Shown: positions 25,867 through 39,700, counted from the stretch's first letter. The stretch is 64,000 bases of DNA from Fratercula arctica (GCA_947846985.1 CANTUZ010000001.1:124001-188000); one strand, 5' to 3'. Program-made: numbers and translations. The notes: generated by a model not told the origin, from the sequence alone.

Positions 25867-28450
25867 ACCTGGGCCCATGGACTCCTCCACCCCACCCCGC
25901 AGCCGTGGGGTCAGGAGCGGGGCCAAGCCCAGGGCTGCTCTGCACGGGTGCTAATCCTGCTCTCCCAGCACCTTGCCTGGCCCGGGGCCCCCATGAGCTG
26001 TGGGTTCTTGTGTCCTTTGGGGTTGTTGGCTCCTGTCACTCCCTGTGGTCTGGCAGATTCAGTGCTGGTTTCATGCCCTGTGGACTGCTGATCCTAGTGC
26101 CAGCACCCCAGGGCGATGGTTCCTTGTACTGCTCATGGTGTCTCAGATCGGCGCCTGGCAGGATGATGCTTCATGGTACTCTGTGCTCCGAGAGAGGCTG
26201 GGAGCAGATGGGTGCTCCGTGCCCTGCTGGGCTGGGGTACTGCAGACCCTGCCCTTCCCCAGCCACGTGCCCAAGGCCCACAGCAGCCTGGGTGCAGCAG
26301 GATGCTGAGCCATCCCTGCTGGCCCCTTCCCCACAGGAGCTGACGGTGCTGGGGAGGAATGCTCCCAAGGCAGGGATGCGCTGCTCAGCAGGCACAGCCA
26401 CAGCAGCCCGTGCTGCCTGTGGGGATGGGGATGGCTGAACCTGCTTCCCAAAAGTGAGGGGAGACCCATCCTGATCCAAGCTAGAGTGGGAGGAGAAGGT
26501 AGTGCCTGCTTTCTGCTTGCCCATCCATGGCTGGTGGGGGTGAAGGGGATCCTTTGGGGTCTCTCAAGCCCTTCTGCCTCCCACCCATGGGACCCTTTTA
26601 AGGGATCTCCTTCCCAGAGCTGCTGGAGAGCCCTGTTCCTCGGGGCCTGGGCTGGGAGGCAGGTGCCCTGCGCAGCATGGGAGCCCCGTTCCTGGAGAAG
26701 TGGCTCCCGGGGCCAGGTACCTCTCTGGGCTGCAGGCTGGGGCGCCGGACACAGACACGGACCCAGACCCGGCAGCTGCGCGGTGGGGCTGGCAGGAGCA
26801 GCAGCGTGAGAGCTGCAGCAGAGCCAACCCTGAGATGGCCTGGCCCCAGGAAAGGCAGTGAGGTGGCTGCTCGGAGACATGAGCCAGTGACCTCCTCCCG
26901 CTCCATCTGCCCCAGGCCTGAGGGGAGCAGGTGGGACGGGGTATCCCAAAATGCCACGTGGCCTGAAGCTGGCACAGTGGCAGCCGGCATGTCATCTTAC
27001 AGCTACAGGGTGGGACACTGGGCAGCTGGCCTCCCCCGCACCCTGGGCCACCAGGGCCACCTCCAAAATGCGGGTAGGTGCCAGAACCCCCAGCCCTCTG
27101 TGCTGCTCTGCACCACTCCCTCGTGCCATGTCGTGAGCATGGGATAGAGCCACGCTTCGATGGGGCTGGTCCCCGTCCTCACTCCAGCACCGCTCGCACA
27201 GCCGGCCTCGCAGATGGTGTCCCATTCACGCCAGGGTCAGCCCCTGCCCAGCGCTCGCCCCGCAGCCCATGGCTGCTCACGGTGGAGCCAGCACGCGTCG
27301 CGTGGCCCTGGGAGCGCAGTCCTGGGGACTGCTGCCATGGCCCTGGGTCCTCGCCGTCACTGTGACCCACACACAGACCTGGGTGCAGAGGGAGGGCCGG
27401 GAGCAGGGCATGTGGAGCACTGCAGCAGCCCCAAATACACAGCCTGGGCTTCAGGTGTGTGTAGTGTCAGGGAAGACGCCCAGCCATCTCAGATGGGGAT
27501 TTGGGGGAATTTCCTTCCTATCACACTTTCGCTAGACCCACTCTGTAGCCTCAGCCCAAAGCACGTCAGCACCATGGCTGCAACCCCACCCCCAGATGTT
27601 TTATCACAGCAGACAAAACCCATCACTTTTGCCCGCTCCCTCCCCATTTCGCACTAAGAACCATCTGTGACTGCAGTCCCATCTCTCCTTGTCTCAGCCC
27701 CAAACCTCCCCTCGGTGCGGCAGGTCCCAGCCCAGCCTGCGCTCCGGGTGTCCCCACGCCGCGGGCACGCTGCTGCGCCCTGGTCCCCACCATGCACATG
27801 GGAGTGGGTCCCCGGTGCCGGCAGCCCTGGGAGCTGCCCTGGGCACAGGATGGGGATCTGCAGCAGCAATGGTGGCAGCGAGGGGGCTGCAGGGCCACAC
27901 CTGCACTGCCTGGGCATCACAGCGCACCCAAGGCAGCTCCGGGAGGGGAGGACGGGTTCTGCCTCACTCAGCACCGGGACAGCCCTTGGGGCGGGCACCC
28001 CTCGTCCCTGCTCTCTGGGCCAGGCTGTCCCACTCACGGGCACTGCGGGGAGCACGCCGGGGGTGCCGTGTGCTCCCTGAGCCCTGCCAGGGCAGCCAAG
28101 CAGCCCTGCTCCCCCCTGCACGCTTGGGACAGGGGAACACGAATGGGTCACCCCCCCCCCCGCGCACCTCACAGAAGGGTCAGACACATGGCAGCCCCAC
28201 TTGGTGTGGGGGGACACAGCCACGGGCTGCTGAGCCCAGCCAGGAGCCAAGCCTCCAGTTATTTATTTTTACACATTGTACTACGATTCCTGTTTTCTAC
28301 TTTGTTTGTACCTTTTGTATCGTGTCTCGCTGAGCTGCATGTATTGGGCGCTGCTCATCGGCCTGCACACTGGGCCGTTCCAGCACAGCCTGGACCCAAG
28401 TGCCAACTTCTCAAAGAAATGCCTTAATAAACCACACTTGTTTGTACAGA
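25867..28450 (+). other. Probable DCHS1 3' UTR with polyadenylation signal
   Basis: Follows the DCHS1 stop codon. AATAAA stands at 28426-28431 with a GT-rich stretch just after it, and an AT-rich segment at 28257-28340 precedes it. I noticed no clear earlier AATAAA, so the UTR is provisionally about 2.57 kb. There is a C-run at 28150-28161. No second coding region is convincing here. Confidence 0.55.
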
Positions 28451-29515
28451 GGTGGCCATCATCCCTGCTGCTCTGGGCTCGCGTTGTGCTGGCACCATGA
28501 GAAGCACCAGCAGGGCTGGCAGTGGGGAGACAGACCTGGGGCACGGTGGAGCTCAGCACATGGCATGGCTACCAGCAACATGCCATGGGCTACAGACACC
28601 CGGGCAGGACCCATGCCCTGCACTTGGCCCTGGGCAGCTTCTTGGGTGGGAGAACTGGGACCAGCTGGGCCACGTGGGCTGTGCTGTGGCTACTTCTGGC
28701 CCCTGGGGCAGACGCTGGCAGCTCCAGGCAGCTCCATGGCCGGGCCACAGTCGCCTCCTGGCCTCAGCAGTAGGCCAGGCCGGCACATGAGGTACAGGTA
28801 TTTCAGCCTTTAGCACAGCAGAGGAAATCCAGAGCCTGAGCACAGCACTGGGGGCCCGGCCTGGCTGCCCCTGTCTCCTCCGGCGGTGAGTGGTGTGGCC
28901 GCGCGTGTCCCGGCACCGCTGCACACGTGGCCCTGGTGACTACACCATGCAGGTCCCTTCTATAAGAGGTTGCCGAACGTGGCAGGTGAGGCTGCTGCAG
29001 CGCCACGGCCCCAGTCTAACCAGTGGGGAGGCTGAGCGGGTTTTCCTGACGGGCACACGCACAAACACGGGTGTACGAGAGACGTCTGCATGTGTGTGCA
29101 CAGCCAGACACACAGAACAGCAGGGACACACGCAAACAGCACCAACAGCCCCATCCCTCTCCCCTCACTGGCTCACGAAGGTCTGTTGGCAGGAATATCC
29201 GTGTACAACGTGGAGCTCTCCCATAGCTGGGCTTAGGCACAGTCTGCCCAGTGGGTGCCCCCGGATTCCCAGTTTCCCCAGCTGCTGACACTGGGATGTA
29301 CAAGTCCCTGAGGCCACAGCCCCACTCCAGCTGCTACAGACCCCCCATTACAGACACCAGCGCACGCAGAGACACACACACTGTGGATCCCTGTGGAAAC
29401 TGGGCTTAGAAAATCAGTCTGCCCAGTAGCTCGCCTTTGGCTGTCCTCACCCCCGGCGTGTAACGCACAGACAGAGACGCAGGAGTGGCAGCCTTCTCCC
29501 TGTCGTCCCACCATG

Positions 29516-29547
<32 letters not shown>

Positions 29548-32500
29548 GAGGACAGGCTGTGGAGTCATGAGATGCAGGACGTGGACAGACAAATGTACTG
29601 ACCATTAATCCATTTACACGTGACCAGCCACTTTTATCCCTTTTTCCCTATTTTCCCATTTTTTGTTCCTCCCCAAACCACCTTGATCCCTCTCTTTCCA
29701 CACCTTTTAATTCCTCTGATAAATATCCCAGCATAAGCCTTGCACAATCCTAAAACGCTCTGCATTTTGCCTCTCATAACGTGTCCCACACCCCTGGGCA
29801 GTGCCCCTTCAGCCCGTGGCGTGCCTGCAGGAGCCAATGTGGTGGGTGCCACCCTCAGACCATGGGGGTGTCCCCAGCCAGTGACGACCTGGGCAGAGCT
29901 GGGGAAGGGTGTCCCCTTCCCCAACCCGGTGGTTGGGCTTCCTCCACCTGCCACCATTTCTCTGTGCTACTTTATGACATAATCTATCACCTTCCAGCTC
30001 CCTGGCCGGTAGCAACAGTGACGCCGGTGCATGCCTCACCGCTCTGTGGCTGAGACACGGGGGGCTTGGGCCAGCAGGAAGGACCTTGATGTTACTGTTC
30101 TCCCCTGGCATGGCCTGACCTCGGGTAGTCCCGACTGTCCAGAGGAGAGGCCACACTTGCCTCCATCTGCAGGAACAGCAGCCAAGCATACGCAGGGCGA
30201 GCGGTCGAGCAAACCCGGGCGAACAGAGGTCCACCCAGGATGCCTCGGCAGCTCCACTGGCTGCTCAGGCTCTCTCGTCCCCTGCCTGCTGCAGAGTCAG
30301 ACTAGCAGCAGATGCTTGTTAGAGTAATTAGCTCTGTCAGGGCAATCTAATCCTTGCTGGCCAGACAGATCCAGGAAATAATCTCCTGCAAATCTCATCC
30401 CACTGACAGCCCTGCCCAAAGCTGTAACCAGCTGGAGGGCCGGGTGGGCTGCAGCTCTCTGGCAGCGCGCGTTACCCAGCGCCCCAGGCCCCAGCCAACA
30501 TGCGTCAGGGCTGAGCAGCAGCGAGTCCCTCCAGGCTGCAGCTGCAGCTGCTGGGACGGTGCCACACAGGCTGGGAAGTGGGAACGGAGACGCGGACCAC
30601 CCCACCCGTGGTGGGACGCGGTGAGGGCTGGGACGCGGGAAGGGCTGATGCCCGGGAGCGGGACAAGGGAGCAGCAAGGGCTGCACGGCTGGGAGCGTGG
30701 CGCAGCGGAATAGGAACGGCCAGCGGTGGTCTGGGTGCAGGGACTGCGCTCTGCACCTCATTCTGCTGCTGTCAGGGCCCCAAGCGCCTCCCTGCACGTC
30801 CTGAGCCCTTGTTTCCTTGCAGGGTCCTGGGAAAGGATGGCACCCGGGGCCACCTCCAGCTGGGCAGCCCCACGCTTGGGCATCACACAGGGCAGGCGAC
30901 TCCCAGCCCGGCTCAGGAGCCTTCCCATGGCACAGCGAACGCTCTTCCCACCAGTGAGGCTGGGGGGACGGGGCCTGGCTGGCTGCGAGGGGGTGCTGGG
31001 CTGCTCCCTCTGCTGCACCGGGTCCCATGTCCCCAATGGCTGTCCTGCACCCACCATCCCCAGCCCTTTCCCCGTGTTCCCTGGCCACTGTCTGCCCCCG
31101 CACAGGTCCCCTGCTCGCCCCCCCAGCCCCACAGGGTGCAACTGCACAGCTTCGGGCAGGCAACCAGCTCCAGCTGCTGCAAACCGCACAGCGCCGCATG
31201 CATGGAAACTCCACATGTGCTTCCAATTGCAGGGGCCAGGAATGCCCTAGGGCTTCGCAGAGACGCTCACGCTACGGGCAGCACCCACAGAGCAGGGCTG
31301 GCGTCCTGCAAGGAATGGGGACGGAGCAGTGGGTTCCTAGAAGACACAAGACCTCGAGGTGGCAGGGAAAGCGCCTTGGAGGCCAGAGAGGGGCTTGGGT
31401 GAGCCTGAGGAACATGGGCCGAGGTCCCAGCATCGATGAGAAGCTGATGGTGGCCTGTGGACAGGAAAGATGCTGGTTCAGCCCCACTGGGTGTGCTGGT
31501 GGCCACCCTCCACCCAAAGGGAGCAGGGCCAATGGTCTGCCGCAGGCACTGCCCGCCTGGGCAGGCGGCACCTCCACGCCGAGCGGCATGCACGGCGCTG
31601 TGGGAGGGAGAGCAGCGGGACTGCTACAGCCCGGCCTTTCCTAGGAAAGGAGCCTCACCTTCCCGGCAACAATCCAAGCATCAGCCCTTCTTCAGTGATG
31701 CCCCATGCTGCTGCGGAGGCACGACAGACCCTCCGGGCCTCTCTCCCCCGGCAGCTGCTGCTCTGGACGGCCACAGAGCAGCTCTGGTGTGGGAGACATG
31801 GCAGCTCGGGCCAGGCAGGTGGTTTTCCCATTGTCTGTCTCTTCCTGGCTTGGACTCCGCTCTGCAGAAGCAGGAAAGCAACTGGGAACTGCTGGAGCCA
31901 CAGTATGCAGCGTGTCTGCGCATGCGACCGGGCTGGGACAAGGACTAGGCTCGCTGAGCCAAAATGGGCTGGGGCGGATGGGGTCACAGCACCCTCTGCC
32001 CCCCCGGCCACCGCTGGAACACCCCCTCCAGAGCTGCCCAGGGGCTTGTGGGCAGGGGACATGCTCCACGGTGTCCAAGGCACCACTTCCACAGCTCCCT
32101 TCGAACAATGGCGAAAATGGCTTGAACCTTCCACAACCCCGAGATCTGCGCATATCATAATACCACTTTTGTGATCCTAATTAGGAGAGCTCCTAGTGTG
32201 GGAACAAATATCTGAGAGAACAAGCGCAGGAAGCCGCGAGCTGGAGCTCAGCAGCTCCACGAGCCAAGCGGCCGCCTGTGACAGTGCCAGCTGGACAGGA
32301 GCTGCACGAGTCGCTCGGCGGCGCGGTGCGGCCATGACTCCTGCCGCACGGCCATCCCCACCTCCCAGTCCACTCCCGCCACCAAGCGAGAACACGTGCT
32401 CATCGTCCCCTGAGCACCCTCCCTGGCTCCTGACTGACCAGGACACCCCGTGCCCACAGTGTCCCCGTGTCCCAGCATGGTGGGGATGCCCGCAGGGCCA

Positions 32501-32960
32501 GGCACCGGCAGCCCTGGGCACACAGGGTACACAGACATGGCCTTGTCACTAACTCCTGGCTCTTGCTGGACTCGCTGGTGATGCCCGGGCTCTGCGCAGA
32601 GAACAGCCTGGGCACTCACGCCACGGCTGCAGCCTCCCCGAGCCCGGGGGTAGGCACAGAGCCCGGGGGTAGGCACAGAGGGGCCGGCCCCAAGGGCTTC
32701 CCTGCAGCCACCCCCCCCAAGCCACCTTTGAGCCACTGAGCCCTGCGGCCACCCCTCCCCGAGCAAGGTTCCAGTGAGGTGCAGCCTCATGGAATGGGGG
32801 CCTCCAGTCCTACCTTCCACGTGGGCCCTGCTGCTCCCGAACACCCCTCCCTCACCGGGGCCCGCTTCCCCCAGTGAACATCCCACGCCTGCGGGGGGTG
32901 CTGGGCCGGACCCTGCCCCTCCCCAGCTGCACCCCAGCCTGGGCTCCTCAGCCCAGTCCC
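28451..32960. other. Intergenic DNA between DCHS1 and TPP1
   Basis: No spliced gene is recognisable on either strand. Long open frames here are GC-driven and have no domain. Contents noted: a CA microsatellite near 29520, an AT-rich block at about 32095-32225, and a short direct duplication (AGCCCGGGGGTAGGCACAG, twice) at about 32640-32680. Confidence 0.6.
29519..29548. repeat. (CA)n microsatellite
   Basis: About a dozen uninterrupted CA dinucleotides in the DCHS1-TPP1 intergenic region, flanked by GCGC and GAGGAC. Confidence 0.95.
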
Positions 32961-32974
32961 CATGGGACCCCTGC

Positions 32975-33315
32975 CCCCCACCCAGACCCGCATGAGACCA
33001 CCAGCCCTACGCGGACCCCTGACCAGGACCTGCACGGGACCACCAGCCCTACACAGAGCTCTGACCAAGACCCGCACGGGACCACTGGCCCCACACAGAC
33101 CCCCGGGCCCCCCGCCCAGGACTCTCACAGGACCACTGGCCCTACACTGACCCCTGACACTCGCCCAGGACCCACACGGGACCACTATCTCTACACGCAG
33201 CCCTGACCAGGACCCACATAGGACCACCAGCCCTACATGGACCCCCAACCCCCTGCTCAGGACCTGCACAGGACCACCAGCCCTACACGGACCCCCGCCC
33301 CCCGCCCAGGACCCC
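32975..33315. repeat. Degenerate minisatellite upstream of TPP1
   Basis: About seven imperfect copies of a unit of roughly 45-60 bases, each with GGACCACCAGCCCTACAC-like and CAGGACCYRCAC-like words. The array ends about 400 bases before the TPP1 CLEAR motifs. Confidence 0.8.
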
Positions 33316-33709
33316 CGGATGGACCCCGGACCCGGGCAGCGGCCGCTGCCCCGTCTCCTGCCCGGGCCGTCCCTCCGGGCGGCCGCGGTCACGGCTCCGC
33401 GGCTCTCTGGGCGGCGGCCGAGAGAGGGACGGGGCAGACCGATGGCGGAGCCGCAGGGAGGGGACCGGACCGCGCCGGTGCCGTGCCCGGGCAGCCTCCG
33501 CGGGCCTGCGGCAAGCGGCCCTCCCCGCCGGGCCCGGCACCGCAGCCCGCCCCGGGACCGGCGACCCCGCTGGCGAGTGGCCGGGAGGATGGGCTGGCAG
33601 CGGCCCCGGTGCTCCTGGCCAGGGCAATGGCACTGGCAATGGTAACGGTAACGGCGGCGGTACCGGGGACCCCGGCACCGGGTGACTGGCGGGCGTAGGG
33701 CCCTGCCCC

Positions 33710-33770
33710 CACGTGACTGTGGCTTCGGCCTCCTCACGTGACCGGGAATCAGGCGCCCGCTCACGTGATC
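33710..33770 (+). promoter_or_regulatory. Three CLEAR-like E-boxes in the TPP1 promoter
   Basis: CACGTGAC at 33710-33717, TCACGTGAC at 33734-33742 and TCACGTGATC at 33761-33770 stand within 76 bases upstream of the TPP1 start codon. They match the CLEAR element (consensus GTCACGTGAC) bound by TFEB/TFE3, which co-regulates lysosomal genes (established knowledge). Their use here is inferred from sequence and gene function. Confidence 0.75.
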
Positions 33771-33785
33771 GGGCGCTGCGGCGGG

Positions 33786-36700
33786 ATGGCGCGGGGGTAA
33801 CGGGGAGCGGGGGGACCCGGGGGGGTCAGGCGGGGCTCCCCGGAGCGGGGGCTGGGAGGGATCAGGCGGGCTCCCGGGCCTGGGGACGACAGGGACCGGA
33901 GGGGCTGTGAGGCGTCAGGCGGGGCTCCCCGGGCCCGGAGGTGATGGGGGCTGGGGGGGATAAGCAGGGCTCACCGGCCCAGGGGTGACAGGGACGCGGG
34001 GGGGCCGAGGAGGTTCAGGTGGGACGCCTGGGCCTGGGGGTGACAGGGACTGGGCGGGTCAGGCGGGGCTCCCTGGGACCGGGGGTAACGGGGACTGAGG
34101 GGGGGGTCAGGCAGGGCTCCCCGGACCGGGAGTAACGGGGACTGAGGGGGGGGTCAGGCGGGGCTCCCCAGCCCAGTGGTGACGGGGGCTGGGGAGATCA
34201 GGCAGGCACTGGCTGTCCCCGGGTTTCCCCGGTGGCCTCGGGGCTGTGCCGTGTGCTCCCCCCTGACGTCCCATGTCAGGTGCCGGGGGGTCCCCGCCGT
34301 GCTGGCACTGTGTGCAGCCGCCTGGAGCTGCGCTGCAGGCCTGGCCCTGGAGCGGGACCAGCCGTTCCGGTAGGTGCCGGGGCCGGCGGGATGGGTCGGG
34401 GCGCTTGTGCCCACCCACCCCTCACAGCCTGCCCGCAGCGTGCCCCCCGGCTGGGCCCACGCCGGCCGCGTGAGCCCCGGACACCAAGTGCAGCTGACCT
34501 TCGCCCTCCGGCAGCGAGGCACGGAGCGCCTGGCCCGGCTCGTCGATGCCATCTCGGACCCCCGCTCACCGCGATATGGTAACAACTGTGCACCTGAGCT
34601 CTGCCAGGCCCCATGGTGCCCAGCAGATGGGGTGCTCTGACCCTCTCTGTGCCTCGCAGGCAGGTACCTGTCCCTGGAGCAGGTGCAGGACCTCATCCAG
34701 CCCTCCCCGGCCACGCTCATGGTGGTGCTGAAGTGGCTGCAGGGCCATGGTGTTGAGAGCTGCAGGAGCGTTGCCACCCTCGATTTCTTGGAGTGCCAGA
34801 TGCCGGCGAGGTGAGCCCTGGGTGCGGCTGGGCCCCGCTGCCGTGGCCATGCCTGTCCCGCCAACAGGAGAAGCCAGACCCTGCCCCTGCACCGGCCTGT
34901 CCCCAGGCTCTGCCTGGGCTGTGAGGGCTCCGCAGCCAAGAGCTGCCTGTGTGCCTGCTCTTGGTGCTGGGGGGAGTCACCGCCGGTGGTCTGGAGTACT
35001 GGGAATAAGGCATGTATATCCATGAGGTGCTTGGGCCGGCCCCGCACCTCCTCTCGCCTTCTCTGGGACCGCAGAGTCCCCCCTGGAGGAGCCGGGGTGG
35101 AGTTGCGGGGAAACCTGCAGCATCAGAGCTCCAGTTCAGTTCAGTGATGGGAATTGGTGGAGTATGGAAGGGGCTCATTGCTTTCCAAGGTTAGCTGTGC
35201 TGGTGGGAAGCGGAGCTCATCCCCAGCTCGTCCCAGCAGCAAGCGGGGTGGGAAGGGTGCGTGAGGCAGGGCAGAGCACGGCCATGCTGGATGTATGGCT
35301 GACGGCTGTCCCAGCGGCGCGGATCCTCGCGCGGTGTCCGTCCCTGTGTTGCAGCACGGCCGAGAGCCTCCTGCCAGGGGCCGAGTTCCACCGCTACGTG
35401 AAGGGCCAGCGCAGCATTCTGCGCTCCCCCCTCCCCTACGCTGTCCCCGAGGAGCTGGCAGAGCACATCGACTTTGGTACGTCCGACATGGGGGAGCTGA
35501 GGCTGCCCAGAGCCCTCATGGCCTGGGGTGCGGGTGGGACGTTAGGCACTGGGCAGCCAGGACTGGCCACCTCGGTGCCCCGGAGGATAGTGTGGCAGGT
35601 CCTCCCACCATGGTCCCAGCTGCCCCCAGACCCCCCCCCCCCACCCCGAGGATGTGGCCGCCCCATCCCTGGACACATTCAAGGCCAGGTTGGATGGGGC
35701 CCTGAGCAACCTGATCTCCTTGAAGATGTCCCTGCTCGTTCCAGGGGGGTTGGACTAGATGACCTTTGAAGGTCCCTTCCCACCCAAACCATTCTGTGAT
35801 GTGGACAGGCAGCATCCAAAGTGTTTCTTACTGGTGCTGTGCATCCTGGGTGCTCCCTGCGTAGAGTGCAGGGGCAGCCTCCCATCAGTCCCTTTCGGGT
35901 GAGCTCCCACGGCCGCTCCACCAGGAGAGCAGAGGTGTGCCAGGCTGCGGCAGTGTCCTGGCAGTGGGGACACTGAGCTGTGCGGCCTGGCAATGTTGGT
36001 GAGGACTGGCGAGGAAGCTGAGGGAGCACTTCCCACCTCCTGTGCCACACCAGGGGCGGGTGGTGCTGGGGATGGGCTCCCCCAAGCCCTGCTGCGGGCC
36101 AGCCCTCGCGGAGGTGAAGCCTGAGTCGGGATGGTGATGGGGAGCCAAGGGGCCATAGTACTGTCCTCCCGGAGCTCTGGGCCCCAACAGCTCCTTCTTT
36201 CCCTTCTTGTGCACCAGTGGGTGGCCTGCACCGGTTCCCTGCGGAGAGGAAGGTGGTCAGCAGAGCCTGGGCCAAGAAGGAAGCGGAGAGAAGGCAGCAC
36301 TATGGAGGGAGAACAGGTTTCCACCTGGGCGTGACACCGTCCATCATCCGTAAGAGATACAACATGACGGGAGGAGACATCGGGCTGCTGCCCAACAACA
36401 GCCAGGCCTGTGCCCAGGTAACTGACAGAGCCGACCCAGGTCAGAGGCCTGTAGGAATTCCACACATTGGTGCTCCTCCAGCACTTGGCTGCTCTGGTGG
36501 TCCCAGGACAACTGGGGGGGTTCCTCGGTGGCTGGTGGGAGCACCTGCTGGGCTAGCATTTCACAGACCCATGCTGGGCCAACTTTCTAAGTCGGGAGAA
36601 AAAACTTACCTTGTTTTTTTTCAAGAGAAAATGAGAACAAACTTGTCCACTCCTTGTCCCCCCAGTTCTTGGAACAGTATTTCCACCAGGCTGACCTGGC

Positions 36701-39700
36701 TGAGTTCATGAAGCTCTTTGGCAGCAGCTTTGGCCACCGCTCTCAGGTTGACCACGTGGTCGGGCACCAGGGCACGGGCAAGGCTGGGCTGGAGGCCAGT
36801 CTGGACGTGGAATACATCATGAGCACAGGTGCCAACATCTCCACGTGGGTCTTCAGCAACGCAGGTACTGATCCCCCTCCAGAGCTGTCCTGTGACTGCT
36901 CCCGTGACCTGCTGCTGTTTAGGGAAACGCTTGCTCCCTGCAAAAAATGGCTGTACCGAGTCCATCTGCCGTCTGTCAGAGGGGAACGCCTGGAGGGGCG
37001 TACAGGAACGGCACGCTGGCTCTGCTACATCCCAGAACGCTTTCCCAGCTATTATGGGCATGTACCACGTGGGATTCCCAAGTTGGAGCTGATGCTGGTT
37101 TCTAATAGCTCGTAGGGAAGTTGTTTTCCATTGATTTGTGTAGATGCTTTTGAGCCCCTGTGAAATTCCAGCATCCAGCGCATCCTGTAGCAGGGATTTC
37201 CGCGCCTCGACGGCACAGTGGGAAGCAGTCGCCCCACTTGCTGCCTTTCCATGGAGGGGGAGCGCAGCAACTCTGTCTTTTAAATTTTTTTCCTGCTTCT
37301 TTGGGGTTGAAGCTGATCTCTCAGCCACGAAGCCACCAGTCGAGTGAGTGAAGGAGAGTAGGGCAATTTGAGAAAACAAGGTTGCACAACAGCCTGCACA
37401 AACGTGGCTGCAGTGCTGCGGGACAGAGTGTCACCTGTCCCAGGTGAGAAACTGGCTGAGCAGGAGACGGAGCGTCCTTAGGACGTCCAGCTCTGCCCTG
37501 GTGGTGGTGAAGGCGGGCACGGCTCCGCATTAACCTCCACCTCCTCCCTGCGGTTATGATGTGGAAAGCGTGCAGAGATGGGCGGTTACGTGAGTGACCG
37601 AGAGTGAGAAGGGGGTGGCTGGGGCTCTGCTCTCCCCGCCTCGTGAAGGGCGATGAGGGGCAGGAAGGGACCTCGGCAGATGGAGGTGGAACGTCCATCA
37701 CACTGCTCCGGGACCCACTGTTAGGGGTAGAAGGGCCAAGGCTGGGCTGGGTCTTGGAATGCCAAGGATGCCAAGGGTGGCTGCAGCCCTGCGATGGGCT
37801 CGGAGAAGGTGTTGGATGAGCGTAGCCCCCCCGGGTCTGGGGTTCAGGGTGACCCTTTCACCAGACGCGCTGTCGGAGCTGGAGCTTGGTGCCATCCACC
37901 ATGGGGATCCCCAAAATCAGCCGTGCTGTGGATCTGCTCTCCGTAGGCAGGGCAGGAGCTGGAGGACCTTCAGCTCCTGCTGCTCGTGGTGCTGTCGAGG
38001 CATGGTCCCCCCCAGTGCTGCCCCCGCTTTCCCTCAAGCCTGGAGGAGCTGAACCCGCTGCCGCTGTGTCCCTGCAGGGAGGCACGAGAGCCAGGAGCCC
38101 TTCCTGGCCTGGCTGCTGCTGCTCAGCAACATGTCGTCACTGCCATGGGTGCACTCGGTGAGCTACGGGGACGACGAGGACAGCCTGTCCCGAGCCTACA
38201 TGGAGCGCGTGAACGTGGAGTTCATGAAGGCAGCTGCCCGGGGCTTGACCATCCTGTTTGCCTCAGGTGCCTGCGGGGGTCCCAACAGGGTGGGGAACCC
38301 TCACACTCACCACCCAACGGGGCCGCTCTGCCTCCATCTCCCAGCCTTGGGGGTGGAGAGAGCCCTTCCCCCGGGTCTCCTGGCAGCGTTTGGTGGTCGC
38401 GGGGCGGCTTGGATGCAGGATTGCCCCGTCTCCCTCTCTGTTGGCAGGTGACGATGGTGCTGGGTGCAGAAGGGTGCCCGGTGGGAACCACACTTTCCGG
38501 CCCAGCTTTCCGGCATCCAGGTGGGTGTGGGGAGGAGAACCGGGGTCCTGCGTTGGCCTGAAGGTCTGAGCAGCGCTGGCTGCTGCACCTCACCCCAGCC
38601 CAGAGCCGCTGACGGCATTTCAAGCCCCAGCTGAGGGCCACTGCTGCCCCCAGCGGGTTTGGAGCCCCTTTGGGGGACTCCGAGGGTCACTCCTCCATTG
38701 AGCCTGGGGATGCCCCCAGACTGCGGAGCTGGGGGTGCAGCTCCTCAGGGTGGGGTGGGGTGTGGGGTGCCGCTGCGGCCCCGGGCAGTCATGTGCGCTC
38801 CTGTCCCCCCAGTCCCTATGTCACCACCGTGGGCGGAACATCCTTCAAGAACCCCTTCCTTGTGACCGCAGAGGTGACGGACTACATTAGTGGGGGGGGC
38901 TTCAGCAATGTCTTCCCCATGCCCGATTACCAGGTGAGGAGGGGTCGGTGCTGCCAGACCCCAGGGCTGCGGTGGGGTTGGGGGCTGCATGGGGCTTCAT
39001 GGGGGTGACAAGGGGCCATGGGGGGCTCAGACAGCCCCGGGGGCTGCAGGCCAGGGCCAGAGGTGAACAGGGACAAGGTCCCACAGCAATACGTCCTGCT
39101 CCTTATGGGCCCGTGAGAACCTCATAAGGGGCAACCGGGCCACATGCAGAGTCCTGCACCTGGGTGGGGGCAACATTCGGTGCCAGCCCAGGCTGGGGAT
39201 GGAGGGATGGAGAGCAGCCCTGCCAAGAAGGACTTAGGGGTGCTGGGGGGGGGGAAGGCTGGCCAGGAGCCAGCACTGTGCGCTGGCAGCCCAGAAATCC
39301 CCCCGCAGCCTGGGCTGCATCCCCAGCAGCGTGGGCAGCAGGGCGAGGGGGGGGATTCTGCCCCTCTGCTCCGCTCGGGGGAGACCCCTCTGCAGTGCTG
39401 CCTCCAGCTCTGGGGCCTCAGCACAGGAGAGACACGGAGCTGTTGGAGCGGGGCCAGAGGAGGCCCCGGAGATGCTGGGAGGGCTGGAGCCCCTCTGCTG
39501 TGAGGACAGGCTGAGAGAGTTGGGGGGGTTCAGCCTGGAGAAGAGAAGGCTCCGCGGAGACCTTCCAGCCCCTTCCAGTCCCTCAAGGGGCTCCAGGAAA
39601 GCTGGGGAGGGACTCTGGATGAGGGAGGGGAGCCATGGGAGGAGGGGGAAGGGTTTTCCACTGCAAGAGGGGAGATTGAGCTGAGATCTGAGGCAGAAAT

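Noticed and set aside
28451..32960. Several 100-300-codon frames on both strands between DCHS1 and TPP1
   Set aside because: None has a recognisable motif, consistent splice sites or a nearby poly(A) signal. Human has no gene between these two.
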